DNA of 29,428 nt from JAAZGD01 sp964383845. Its GTDB lineage: Bacteria > Bacillota > Clostridia > Peptostreptococcales > Anaerovoracaceae. The position numbers were made by a program, and so were the translations under genes. This document shows positions 7,662 through 15,560 of the stretch, in pieces (positions within the stretch are counted from its first letter, which is position 1; each line of letters starts with the position of its first letter). Under the pieces are notes generated by a model. The model saw nothing but the letters and a program-made list of their open reading frames with translations, was not told where the DNA came from and did no database searches. The stretch spans positions 1 through 29,428 of the forward strand of contig CAYLIF010000018.1 in assembly GCA_964383845.1 (NCBI GenBank). Direction: 5' to 3'.

Positions 7662-8315
7662 TTATTCCATTGCATTTACAAACTTTTTTGTTGTTTCTAT
7701 AATATGGGGGCTTTTAAAAATGGCAGATCCCGCCACAACAATATCAACTCCAGCATCAACAACTTGCTTCAAGTTTTCCAAGGAAATACCACCATCCATC
7801 TGAATAAGAAAAGAGTATCCTCTTTCTCTTCTTATCTCTCTTAACATCCTTGATTTTTCCAAAGAATCTTCAATAAAGGATTGGCCTCCAAATCCAGGGT
7901 TAACTGACATTATCAGTACCAGATCAACATAGGGCAATATGTTTTTAAGTGTATCCACAGGAGTCGCTGGATTTACTGACACTCCTGCTTTAATTCCCAA
8001 AGAATGAATTAGTTGAATTGTCCTGTTAAGGTGTCTACAGGCTTCTTGATGGACGGTAATGTATGCAGTCTGAGGAGTTACAAAATCTTCAATATATAAA
8101 TCAGGGTTTTCAATCATCAAATGTACATCATAAGGAAGGGCTGTTTTGCCATTAAGAGACTTCATAACTGTTGCCCCATAACTAATATTTGGAACAAAAT
8201 GGCCATCCATAACATCTACGTGAATTAGATGGGCTCCACCCTTTTCAATTAGAGATACCTCTTCCCCCAATTTCGAGAAATCTGCCGATAATATTGATGG
8301 TGCTAGCTGAGCCAT
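7662..8315 (-). CDS. rpe: Ribulose-phosphate 3-epimerase
   Basis: Interconverts D-ribulose 5-phosphate and D-xylulose 5-phosphate in the pentose phosphate pathway (cytoplasm). The 217-residue TIM barrel is full length. It shows APSILSADF at 5-13, the metal and catalytic residues H32, D34 (HVDVMDG), H65 (HLM) and D174 (MDGG), and the phosphate-binding loops SVNPGFGGQ (137-145) and VAGSAIF (194-200). AAAGGAG stands seven bases before the ATG. As in many Firmicutes it follows rsgA in the prpC-prkC-rsgA-rpe cluster, here as the last gene before a terminator. Confidence 0.97.
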   Translation of the reverse strand: MAQLAPSILSADFSKLGEEVSLIEKGGAHLIHVDVMDGHFVPNISYGATVMKSLNGKTALPYDVHLMIENPDLYIEDFVTPQTAYITVHQEACRHLNRTIQLIHSLGIKAGVSVNPATPVDTLKNILPYVDLVLIMSVNPGFGGQSFIEDSLEKSRMLREIRRERGYSFLIQMDGGISLENLKQVVDAGVDIVVAGSAIFKSPHIIETTKKFVNAME

Positions 8316-8362
8316 TTTTCGTCTCCTTTGTTTTCCTTCTTCTTTAATGGTCTATCCAATGT

Positions 8363-8382
8363 AGATATTATCCCTAATATCT
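8363..8382. repeat. Perfect inverted repeat across the rsgA stop codon
   Basis: AGATATTA, four bases, TAATATCT: an 8-bp perfect hairpin in the rsgA-rpe gap that overlaps the rsgA stop. No T run follows on the minus strand, so it is not a standard terminator. It could slow 3' exonucleases or tune rpe expression. It may also be chance in AT-rich DNA. Confidence 0.4.
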
Positions 8383-9252
8383 GTCTTTTTCTTTTTGAAG
8401 TATTTCTTTCATCTGATCCTTATATGAATCGTACCTGCTAAATTTTATATTTCCCGACTGTGAGGCTTTTTGAACTGCACACCCGGGCTCATCTATATGT
8501 CTACAATTATCAAATCTACATTTTCCTATAAACTCTGCCATCTCTGGATAATAGAATTGTAGTTGATCAGGCTCTGCCTCAAGAATATCAAAATTTGTAA
8601 AGCCAGGTGTGTCAAACAAAAAGGTATTGGGGCTTAGTTCAAATATTTCCACGTGTCTTGTTGTATGCTTACCACGGGAGGTTTTTCTGCTTAGACTCCC
8701 CACTTCCGCCTGTGCCTGGGGCTTTAAATCATTTAACAAGGTGGATTTGCCCACTCCGCTTGGGCCTGCAAGTGCAGTGGATTTGCCAAAAAGAGCTTTC
8801 CTTAAGGGTTCCAGTCCTTCTTCAGTTAGTCCATTCACATAAAATATTGGGTATAATTCATTATAAATATCATAAATTTTATCTCTTTCTTCTTTTGTAG
8901 ATAAGTCAAGCTTGTTCATTACAAGCATCCCTTGGGTATGACTTTTCTCAGCCATTACAAGAAGTCTATCAATAATCCTAAAGCTGGGCTCTGGATCACG
9001 AAAAGCCATAACAACTAGGAGTTGATCAACATTAGAAATAGCTGGCCTTATAAATTCATTGGATCTCTTATGGATTTTATTAATAACACCGTCTCCATCA
9101 TCCAATAATTCCATATCCACCCAATCCCCTACTATGGGAATGATACCATCTTTTTTGAAAATCCCTCTTGCTCTGCACTGGTAGACGGTATCAGTTTCTA
9201 TAGAATGCACATAGTAAAATCCTCCAATACCCTTTACTATTCGCCCTCGCAT
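8374..9252 (-). CDS. rsgA: Ribosome small subunit-dependent GTPase A
   Basis: A circularly permuted GTPase that checks late 30S subunit assembly and is activated by the ribosome. The 292 residues show an N-terminal OB-fold (1-70), then the G motifs in permuted order: G4 NKLD at 113-116, G1 GPSGVGKS at 163-170, a G2 region TSRGKHTTRH and G3 DTPG at 214-217. The C-terminal zinc site has C245, C250, H252 and C258. The ATG directly follows the prkC stop (TAGATG), with AGGAG inside the end of prkC, so translation is likely coupled. It is a known phosphorylation target of PrkC-type kinases in other Firmicutes, which fits the neighbourhood. Confidence 0.97.
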   Translation of the reverse strand: MRGRIVKGIGGFYYVHSIETDTVYQCRARGIFKKDGIIPIVGDWVDMELLDDGDGVINKIHKRSNEFIRPAISNVDQLLVVMAFRDPEPSFRIIDRLLVMAEKSHTQGMLVMNKLDLSTKEERDKIYDIYNELYPIFYVNGLTEEGLEPLRKALFGKSTALAGPSGVGKSTLLNDLKPQAQAEVGSLSRKTSRGKHTTRHVEIFELSPNTFLFDTPGFTNFDILEAEPDQLQFYYPEMAEFIGKCRFDNCRHIDEPGCAVQKASQSGNIKFSRYDSYKDQMKEILQKEKDRY

Positions 9253-11187
9253 CTAGTTTAATTCTCCTGTACTGAAGTTTACTTGATATCTTGCAACTTC
9301 AGTGGTATCAAAAATTACAGACACTGATCCTTTCCCTTTGCCAGTGAGAGTTATTGTTCCTCCCCCATCTGCTCTTGATCTTTGAGCATTACTTACCACA
9401 TTATGGGTTCCGCTTTCATCAGAGATAACAACGGTCAAATAAAACACTTCATTTGATGCCTGGGTGAAATCCACATACAAAGGAATCGAGTAAGAAGTAT
9501 CTTGATCCACAGGGGCTCCACTTACCTTTACTTGTATGGCCGTTCCAGCTTGAACTACGGTTTCAGCGCCTTGGCTTTGCCAGAAGATACGGCCTTCTTC
9601 GTAATTATCGTTCTTTTCTGGGGTAACTGTTCCCAAAGTGAGCTTTGCCGCTTTCAGGAGATCAGAAGCCTCTTTTTCAGTTAGTCCAATTAATAATGGA
9701 ACCATTGCTTGAGAATCACTTACCCCAAGGCTTACAACAAAGCTGACATAAGTGCCCGCTGCTGCTTCTTCACCAGCTTGTGGACTTTGGCGCAAAACAA
9801 GGCCTTCTGGCTGATTGGAATTTTCATATGTAGCCTCCACCTTATAACCATATTTTTCAAGAAAAAACACAGCATCTTGATAGGTTTTACCTACAATGTT
9901 TGGTACATTACCCTCCCTACTACCTCTTGAAAGGTTTACGGTAATAGTATGCCCTTCTTTTACCATACTTTCTGCTAAAGGACTTTGAGAAACTATTTCA
10001 CCTTCATCATATAGGTCACTGTATACAATGTCTCCAGTTTCCAAGGATAAGCCATTTTTTTCAGCCAAGGCTTCAGCTTCTTCGAAAATCATTCCCGTGA
10101 AATCAGGGACTTCAAAAGTTTTTCCTCCAAAACCACCATTTGTCGCTAGATTGTAAATCCCTAAACTTACAGGTAAAGCAATTATAAGCGCTAGTATAAT
10201 TGCAAAGGTTTTGCTTCTATACCATAGCTTCTTCTTACCTTTGGGTTTGCCGGAATTTTTTCCCTGGTTCTTATTATCCTTACTGTCGTCTTCATTGTCA
10301 GTACTATTTGCAGTGGCTTTTGCTTCTTCTGCCGTCCCAGTATATACAAGCTTTCCTAAGATACTGTGAATATGTTCAACATTTTCAAGAGCTTCCAACA
10401 TTTCGTCTGCATTTGAATATCTTTCAGTTTGGTATTTTCTGGTTGCCTTCATAATAACCTGCTCTAACTGAGGAGGTATTCCAGAAACTATTTTACTAGG
10501 AGGGGTTATCTCATCGTTTATGTGCATTAAGGCTACATTTACAGGATTATCTCCGTCAAAAGGAACTCTCCCCGTTAAGAGTTCATATAGGACAATTCCC
10601 AGAGAGTAAATGTCAGACTTCTCATCAACATACCCTCCCCTAGCTTGCTCTGGAGAAAAATAGTGAACTGATCCCATAACGGTGCCAGTTGCTCCTACCA
10701 AGGTGGATGCATTAATAGCCTTAGCAATTCCAAAGTCTGCCAATTTGGGTATTCCGTCTTCAGTAATAAGTATATTTTGTGGCTTAACATCTCTATGAAT
10801 TATATGATTTTTATGAGCTAAACTTAAAGCAGAGGCCATTTGTTTGACGATGCCTACTGCCTGCCGCCATTCCAAAGGACCATTCTTCTTGATAAGCTCA
10901 CTAAGCACCATCCCTTCAACTAGCTCCATAACAATGTAATGGATGTTTCCTTCTCTTCCCACATCATAGATATTTACTATGTTGGGATGAGATAAACTAG
11001 CTGCTGCCTGAGATTCTCGCTTGAAATTTTCTATGAATTTGAGGTCCTTGGTAAATTCCGGTTTGAGAATTTTTATTGCAACATGGCGGTTTAATAAACG
11101 GCATCTGGCTTTGTAAACCACAGCCATTCCTCCGTCTCCAATCCTTTCCAGCAATTCATATCTTCCGGCAAGAATTCTACTACCCAT
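9253..11187 (-). CDS. prkC: PASTA-domain Ser/Thr protein kinase
   Basis: A 644-residue membrane receptor kinase that senses cell-wall fragments or lipid II and phosphorylates cytoplasmic proteins. The kinase domain has a GDGGMAVVYKA loop (17-27), K39, HRDVKPQN (131-138), DFG (151-153) and a Ser/Thr-rich activation segment (161-173). After a charged linker, one transmembrane helix lies at 328-345. Outside the cell are three PASTA repeats (about 358-420, 427-488 and 495-556). An extra C-terminal segment of about 85 residues rich in beta strands, perhaps Ig-like, follows (560-644). GGGGGA precedes the ATG and the gene lies 15 bases after its cognate phosphatase gene. All catalytic residues are present. 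Confidence 0.96.
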   Translation of the reverse strand: MGSRILAGRYELLERIGDGGMAVVYKARCRLLNRHVAIKILKPEFTKDLKFIENFKRESQAAASLSHPNIVNIYDVGREGNIHYIVMELVEGMVLSELIKKNGPLEWRQAVGIVKQMASALSLAHKNHIIHRDVKPQNILITEDGIPKLADFGIAKAINASTLVGATGTVMGSVHYFSPEQARGGYVDEKSDIYSLGIVLYELLTGRVPFDGDNPVNVALMHINDEITPPSKIVSGIPPQLEQVIMKATRKYQTERYSNADEMLEALENVEHIHSILGKLVYTGTAEEAKATANSTDNEDDSKDNKNQGKNSGKPKGKKKLWYRSKTFAIILALIIALPVSLGIYNLATNGGFGGKTFEVPDFTGMIFEEAEALAEKNGLSLETGDIVYSDLYDEGEIVSQSPLAESMVKEGHTITVNLSRGSREGNVPNIVGKTYQDAVFFLEKYGYKVEATYENSNQPEGLVLRQSPQAGEEAAAGTYVSFVVSLGVSDSQAMVPLLIGLTEKEASDLLKAAKLTLGTVTPEKNDNYEEGRIFWQSQGAETVVQAGTAIQVKVSGAPVDQDTSYSIPLYVDFTQASNEVFYLTVVISDESGTHNVVSNAQRSRADGGGTITLTGKGKGSVSVIFDTTEVARYQVNFSTGELN

Positions 11188-11202
11188 AAAACACGATCCC
11201 CC

Positions 11203-11931
11203 TTAAACTTTTACACAGATAACTGTAATATTGTCTCGGCCACCTCTTTGATTAGCCTTTTTTACTAATTCTGACGCTACATCCGTCATGGTTTCAGTTT
11301 CCGAAAAAATCTTAATTATGGCCTCTTCTTCTACTTCACTATAAAGGCCATCGCTACACAAAAGAATAACATCATCCTTCTCAATATTTGCCTGGTAAAA
11401 ATCTGGCTCGCAAATTTCATCGCCACCAAGTGCTTTTGTTATCATATTCTTATTCTCATGAGTTTGTGCATCTTTTTCTGTAATCACACCAGTTTTAACT
11501 AAGTCATTAACGTAACTGTGATCCTCAGTAATTTGTTTGAGTTTACCTTTTCTAAGAATATAAGCTCTGCTATCGCCTATGTTTGCAAAGTATGCTCTTT
11601 TACCATTTATGTGACACACTACCAAGGTAGTCGCCATTCCAAAATTTTCTATATGTTTCTTTGCCATAGCAAATAATTTGCTATTTACCTCTTGAATGTA
11701 AGGCAAAAAATATTTTTCAGCAGCTCCAACATCTGAAATGCCTTTTGGAGGATTGTTTCTTACATATTCAGCAATCATAGACACGGTAGTTCTTGAAGCA
11801 ATTTCTCCTGACGCACCGCCACCTACTCCGTCTGCTAATATAAAGACCTCTTCTTTTGGCATAATAAAACAAGCATCTTCATTATTGCGCCTCTTTAATC
11901 CTTTGTCGCTTTTAAATCCAACTTGCTTCAT
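11203..11931 (-). CDS. prpC: PP2C-family Ser/Thr protein phosphatase
   Basis: Metal-dependent phosphatase that reverses the phosphorylation made by the PASTA kinase encoded next to it. PP2C motifs are RNNEDA near the start, ADGVGGGASGE (metal site), GDSRAYILRKG, CSDGLYSEV and the final GGRDNITVICVKV. The product is soluble, with no membrane segment. I place the start at 11931 (MKQVGFKSDKG), where GAAAGG is well spaced and which matches usual family N-termini. An in-frame ATG at 11952 would add seven residues with a weaker site. An rlmN gene, which often precedes prpC in Firmicutes, is absent here. Confidence 0.95.
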   Translation of the reverse strand: MKQVGFKSDKGLKRRNNEDACFIMPKEEVFILADGVGGGASGEIASRTTVSMIAEYVRNNPPKGISDVGAAEKYFLPYIQEVNSKLFAMAKKHIENFGMATTLVVCHINGKRAYFANIGDSRAYILRKGKLKQITEDHSYVNDLVKTGVITEKDAQTHENKNMITKALGGDEICEPDFYQANIEKDDVILLCSDGLYSEVEEEAIIKIFSETETMTDVASELVKKANQRGGRDNITVICVKV

Positions 11932-11977
11932 AATCGCCTTTCTCACTTTCATTGTCTCTGATTCTGCTTTCGCTTAA

Positions 11978-13285
11978 TTAAAATTCTCTTTGGCCTACCA
12001 TATTCTCTTTTTTTACCATTTTACAAATAAAGAATCCATTTGTTCCATGTACATTAGGAAAAAGTTCAACCATTTCCTGTTGTTCAAAATCACTATTCTT
12101 TCTCAAAAAATCTAAAACAATTTTTTGGTTTTCTTCAGGATTAATAGTACAAGTACAGTACATCAATATTCCGCCTATCTTGACATATTTTGAAGATGCG
12201 GCTAAAATCTCAGCTTGCTTTCTTGGTAGCTGGTCTATCTCAGTACTTCTTTTTTTGTATTTTATCTCGGGCTTACGTCTAATAACACCAAGCCCTGTAC
12301 AGGGAGCATCTACTATTACACGATCTGCCTTGCCTATTAAATCAGAATCAACTTTCGTAGCATCCCAAGTTCTGGTTTTTATATTAGTTAGTCCTAATCT
12401 TTTCGCTTCTTTATCAATGATACGAACTTTCCTTGTATAAACATCTGAAGCTAAGACGGTCCCTGTATTGTTCATTCTTTCTGCAATTGCTAAGGTTTTC
12501 CCACCAGGAGCCGCGCACACATCCATAACAAAATCCCCATGCTGGGGATCAAGCATCACAGTGGCTAGTTGTGAGCTTTCATCTTGGATGGAAAACATGC
12601 CCAGTTTATACTCTTGAGTTTCCAATATGTTTGGACCTTCAACATGTAGTGCGTTTGGAGAATGTTCGCCTTCACGTACTTTGAAGCCTTGACCTTCAAG
12701 CTGCGAAATCAAATCCTTTTTCATAATTTTTAGCCAATTTAATCGAATAACCATGTCGGGAGTTTCATTTCCGGCTTGTAGTAATTCTTCAACAAATTCT
12801 GTTTCAAACTGGTCCATCCACAATTCTATAATCCAAGGCTCATAGGAGTACTTTATGGACAAGTATCTAATTTCATCTTCTCCACGATCTGGTAGGTTCA
12901 CTTTAAATTTTTCTCTTATATATGTTCGTAAAACTCCATTTATAAAGGCACTTCGTCCCCTAGCAAATTTTTTGGCCATATCAACACTTTCGTTTACAGC
13001 GGCATATTCAGGAACAGAATCCATGTAGCCAATTTGATATATGCCCATACGAAGTATTGTTAGATCCTGATTCTTTAGCTTTGCCGCTCCTGATGGAACG
13101 AAGTAGTCTATTATATAATCCAAAAGATATTTGTTTTCCAAAACCCCATATACCAGTTCTCTAACAAAAGCCGGGCTGTCTGGATTCCCTCTTTTAATAT
13201 GGTGATTAAGAGCAATGTTAGAGTAGGATTTTTTAGTTTCAACGGCCATTAAAGCAAAATACGCAGTTTTACGGTTACTTCCCAT
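11978..13285 (-). CDS. rsmB: 16S rRNA (cytosine-967-C5)-methyltransferase
   Basis: A 435-residue SAM-dependent RNA methyltransferase of the RsmB/Sun family, which modifies C967 (E. coli numbering) in 16S rRNA. It has an N-terminal NusB-like helical domain (1-130), the SAM loop DVCAAPGG (255-262), motif IV DAPC with C329, and motif VI TCT with the catalytic C379. A G-rich ribosome binding site (GGGAGGG) lies before the ATG. The gene begins one base after the stop of the metallopeptidase gene. Its place after fmt matches many Firmicutes. Confidence 0.96.
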   Translation of the reverse strand: MGSNRKTAYFALMAVETKKSYSNIALNHHIKRGNPDSPAFVRELVYGVLENKYLLDYIIDYFVPSGAAKLKNQDLTILRMGIYQIGYMDSVPEYAAVNESVDMAKKFARGRSAFINGVLRTYIREKFKVNLPDRGEDEIRYLSIKYSYEPWIIELWMDQFETEFVEELLQAGNETPDMVIRLNWLKIMKKDLISQLEGQGFKVREGEHSPNALHVEGPNILETQEYKLGMFSIQDESSQLATVMLDPQHGDFVMDVCAAPGGKTLAIAERMNNTGTVLASDVYTRKVRIIDKEAKRLGLTNIKTRTWDATKVDSDLIGKADRVIVDAPCTGLGVIRRKPEIKYKKRSTEIDQLPRKQAEILAASSKYVKIGGILMYCTCTINPEENQKIVLDFLRKNSDFEQQEMVELFPNVHGTNGFFICKMVKKENMVGQREF

Positions 13286-13286
13286 G

Positions 13287-13988
13287 TTAGTCCCTCCCTC
13301 GAATAATTAATATCCTGATAAGGTTTGCTACCGCCGTCGCTAAAGCAGCCAAGTATGTTAATGCCGCGGCTGATAGAACCTTTTTTACACCAACTTGTTC
13401 TTCTATATATATGATATCTAAATCAACCAGCTGATTAATTGCTCTTTTTGAAGCATTTAACTCTACCGGCAACGTAACTAAATGAAAAACTACAACACCG
13501 AAGAAAAAGAAAACGCCTATGTTAAAAAGCAAATTGCCAGTTGTGATTTGACCTGTCGATGTTAAAAGCAAACCGATTAATAGAAGTGGCCAAGCCAAAT
13601 TAGAAACTATTCCAACTATAGGAGCAAGGCCGTTCCTAATCTTCAATGGGCCATAAGATTTCTGGTCTTGTAAGGCGTGGCCTGCTTCATGAGCTGCAAT
13701 AGCTACTGATGCAATTGTTGCCTGGCTACTAACGTCCGGCGATAATCTTAGTATATCCTTTCTGGGGTCGTAATGGTCTGACAATTTTCCAGGAGTAACT
13801 TCTACCGGAATATGTTGGTATCCATTAGAATCCAGAATAATTCGAGCTGCTTCTTTACCAGTTATTCCCTTTTTATTGCGCACCTGTAAGTAGGTGCTGT
13901 ATGCTCTTGAAACTTTCATTTGAGCATAAAGGGTGAATAGAATAGCTGGTATTAATAAAATCATTGTTGGGTCTAGATAATAAAACAT
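13287..13988 (-). CDS. Membrane zinc metallopeptidase, YugP family
   Basis: A 233-residue membrane protein of the neutral zinc metallopeptidase family typified by YugP of Bacillus. It has an N-terminal transmembrane helix (6-24), the zinc motif HEAGH at 100-104, a likely third ligand in the PVELNASKRA segment (E177) and further hydrophobic segments at 122-142, 152-172 and 204-229. The start at 13988 follows AGGAG; an in-frame TTG 18 bases upstream has no good site. It lies between fmt and rsmB, one base from the latter. Its substrate is unknown in the family; a quality-control role at the membrane is only a guess. Confidence 0.9.
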   Translation of the reverse strand: MFYYLDPTMILLIPAILFTLYAQMKVSRAYSTYLQVRNKKGITGKEAARIILDSNGYQHIPVEVTPGKLSDHYDPRKDILRLSPDVSSQATIASVAIAAHEAGHALQDQKSYGPLKIRNGLAPIVGIVSNLAWPLLLIGLLLTSTGQITTGNLLFNIGVFFFFGVVVFHLVTLPVELNASKRAINQLVDLDIIYIEEQVGVKKVLSAAALTYLAALATAVANLIRILIIRGRD

Positions 13989-14032
13989 ATTTTCTCCTCT
14001 TAACAAACGATTAATTTGCCTAGCTACTTATT

Positions 14033-14962
14033 TTACACTAATACGCTACCAATTTCAATTGAATTGCCTAGTATGAAATCCTTAACCCGCATTCGCTTTT
14101 TCCCTGGGGTCTGAATAACTTTGGCTAAGAGATATCCATCTTTACAGGCAATTTTGATTCCTTCATTTGATACATCCATTATTGTTCCAGGAGCAGCATC
14201 AACTGCTTCAGAAACAGGCAAGGCCTCCCATATTTTTAATGGTTCACCTTTATAATAACAAGTAGCGCCAGGCCATGAATCCATGGCACGGATTAATCTC
14301 TCAATAGTTTCTGGAGTTTCATCAAAGCTGATACGCCCTGTTTCTTTGAATATCATAGGCGCATAAGTAGAGAGTTCATCATCCTGCTTGGCTCTAATTG
14401 CGGTACCATCTTTGATGCTAGGAAGTACTTCAACTAAAAGCTCGGCACCCTTTACCATAAGTTCATCATGTAATTGGTCTGCTGTGTAACCGCCAATAAA
14501 TGATTTAACCGTTGCAATCATGTCTCCAGAATCTAAGCCCTCATCCATTTGCATTATTGTTACGCCGCCATATTCGTCTCCAGCTAAGATGGCATGTTGG
14601 ATAGGAGCAGCGCCTCTATGTCTTGGTAGAACAGAGGCATGAACATTAATACATCCATACCTTGGAATCTCAAGAATTTTCTTCGAGAGAATCTTTCCGT
14701 ATGCAACAACAACTATAAGGTCAGGTGAGAGATTTTCTAACTTTGAAAGGAATTCATCATTGTTTTTTAAGGTTTCTGGTTGGATAACAGGGATGCCTAG
14801 CTCTAAAGCTTTTTCTTTTACAGGGGTAAAGTGTATTTTTTTACCTCTGTCTTTTGCCTTATCAGGTTGTGTTACCACTGAAAGGACTCTATGTCCAGCT
14901 TTAACAATCCCCTCTAAGGTGGGGACTGCAAACTGGGGAGTGCCCATAAATACAATATTCAT
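14033..14962 (-). CDS. fmt: Methionyl-tRNA formyltransferase
   Basis: Transfers a formyl group from 10-formyl-tetrahydrofolate to Met-tRNA(fMet) for translation initiation. The 309-residue protein is full length. It begins MNIVFMGTPQFAVPTLEGI and has the catalytic set N106, H108 (INVHASVLPRHRGAAPIQ) and D144 (MDEGLDSGDM), then the C-terminal OB-like tRNA-binding domain. AAGGAGA stands before the ATG. It follows def by 16 bases, so the enzymes that add and later remove the formyl group are made together. Confidence 0.97.
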   Translation of the reverse strand: MNIVFMGTPQFAVPTLEGIVKAGHRVLSVVTQPDKAKDRGKKIHFTPVKEKALELGIPVIQPETLKNNDEFLSKLENLSPDLIVVVAYGKILSKKILEIPRYGCINVHASVLPRHRGAAPIQHAILAGDEYGGVTIMQMDEGLDSGDMIATVKSFIGGYTADQLHDELMVKGAELLVEVLPSIKDGTAIRAKQDDELSTYAPMIFKETGRISFDETPETIERLIRAMDSWPGATCYYKGEPLKIWEALPVSEAVDAAPGTIMDVSNEGIKIACKDGYLLAKVIQTPGKKRMRVKDFILGNSIEIGSVLV

Positions 14963-14978
14963 CCCTTTTCTCCTTCCT

Positions 14979-15548
14979 TTAATCCAATTGCTCTTCTAAC
15001 TCTTCAATATCTGTAGCTTTATCAGTAAATAGCACACCATTTAGGTGGTCTATTTCGTGACACAAAGCTACAGCTAAAAAACCATCAGCTTGGATTTCAA
15101 CAGAATTCCCCTCATAATCAAGGGCCTTTATATGAATAGTTTCAGGCCTTTCAACATTTCCTATAAATCCAGGTACACTAAGGCAGCCTTCTTCACCAAC
15201 TTGTGAACCAGACATACTAACAACCTCTGGATTAGCCAATTGGTAAACAATAAACTTTCTTTCAGGCTCCAGCTCATCTTTCGACAATTCCTCTTTAACT
15301 AAATCCTCGTCATTGGCTAGCCCTTCCTGGTGAAAGCCTTGCTCACACTGGGGGTCTGGAACCTCTACCACGATCATTCGCTTTAGAAGTCCAACTTGAG
15401 GTGCAGCAAGGCCGCAGCCGTTGGATGCCCTCATGGTTTCCACCATATCGTCAAAAATCATCCGTTCCTTATTATTTATTTTTTCAACTTCTCGAGCCCT
15501 CTTTCTTAAGACTGGGTCTCCTTCAGTAACTATTTTTCTAAGCGCCAT
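14979..15548 (-). CDS. def: Peptide deformylase with an acidic insertion
   Basis: Removes the N-formyl group from nascent proteins. The three family motifs are intact: GCGLAAPQ (44-51), EEGCLS (119-124, with metal ligand C122) and HEIDH (164-168, with both histidines and the catalytic glutamate). Total length is 189 residues. About 36 residues between motifs 1 and 2 (64-99), very acidic and with no hydrophobic core pattern, have no counterpart in the usual short clostridial enzymes and probably form a surface loop. AAGGAG precedes the ATG. It is in the standard priA-def-fmt order. Confidence 0.96.
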   Translation of the reverse strand: MALRKIVTEGDPVLRKRAREVEKINNKERMIFDDMVETMRASNGCGLAAPQVGLLKRMIVVEVPDPQCEQGFHQEGLANDEDLVKEELSKDELEPERKFIVYQLANPEVVSMSGSQVGEEGCLSVPGFIGNVERPETIHIKALDYEGNSVEIQADGFLAVALCHEIDHLNGVLFTDKATDIEELEEQLD

Positions 15549-15560
15549 AAAACTTTCTCC

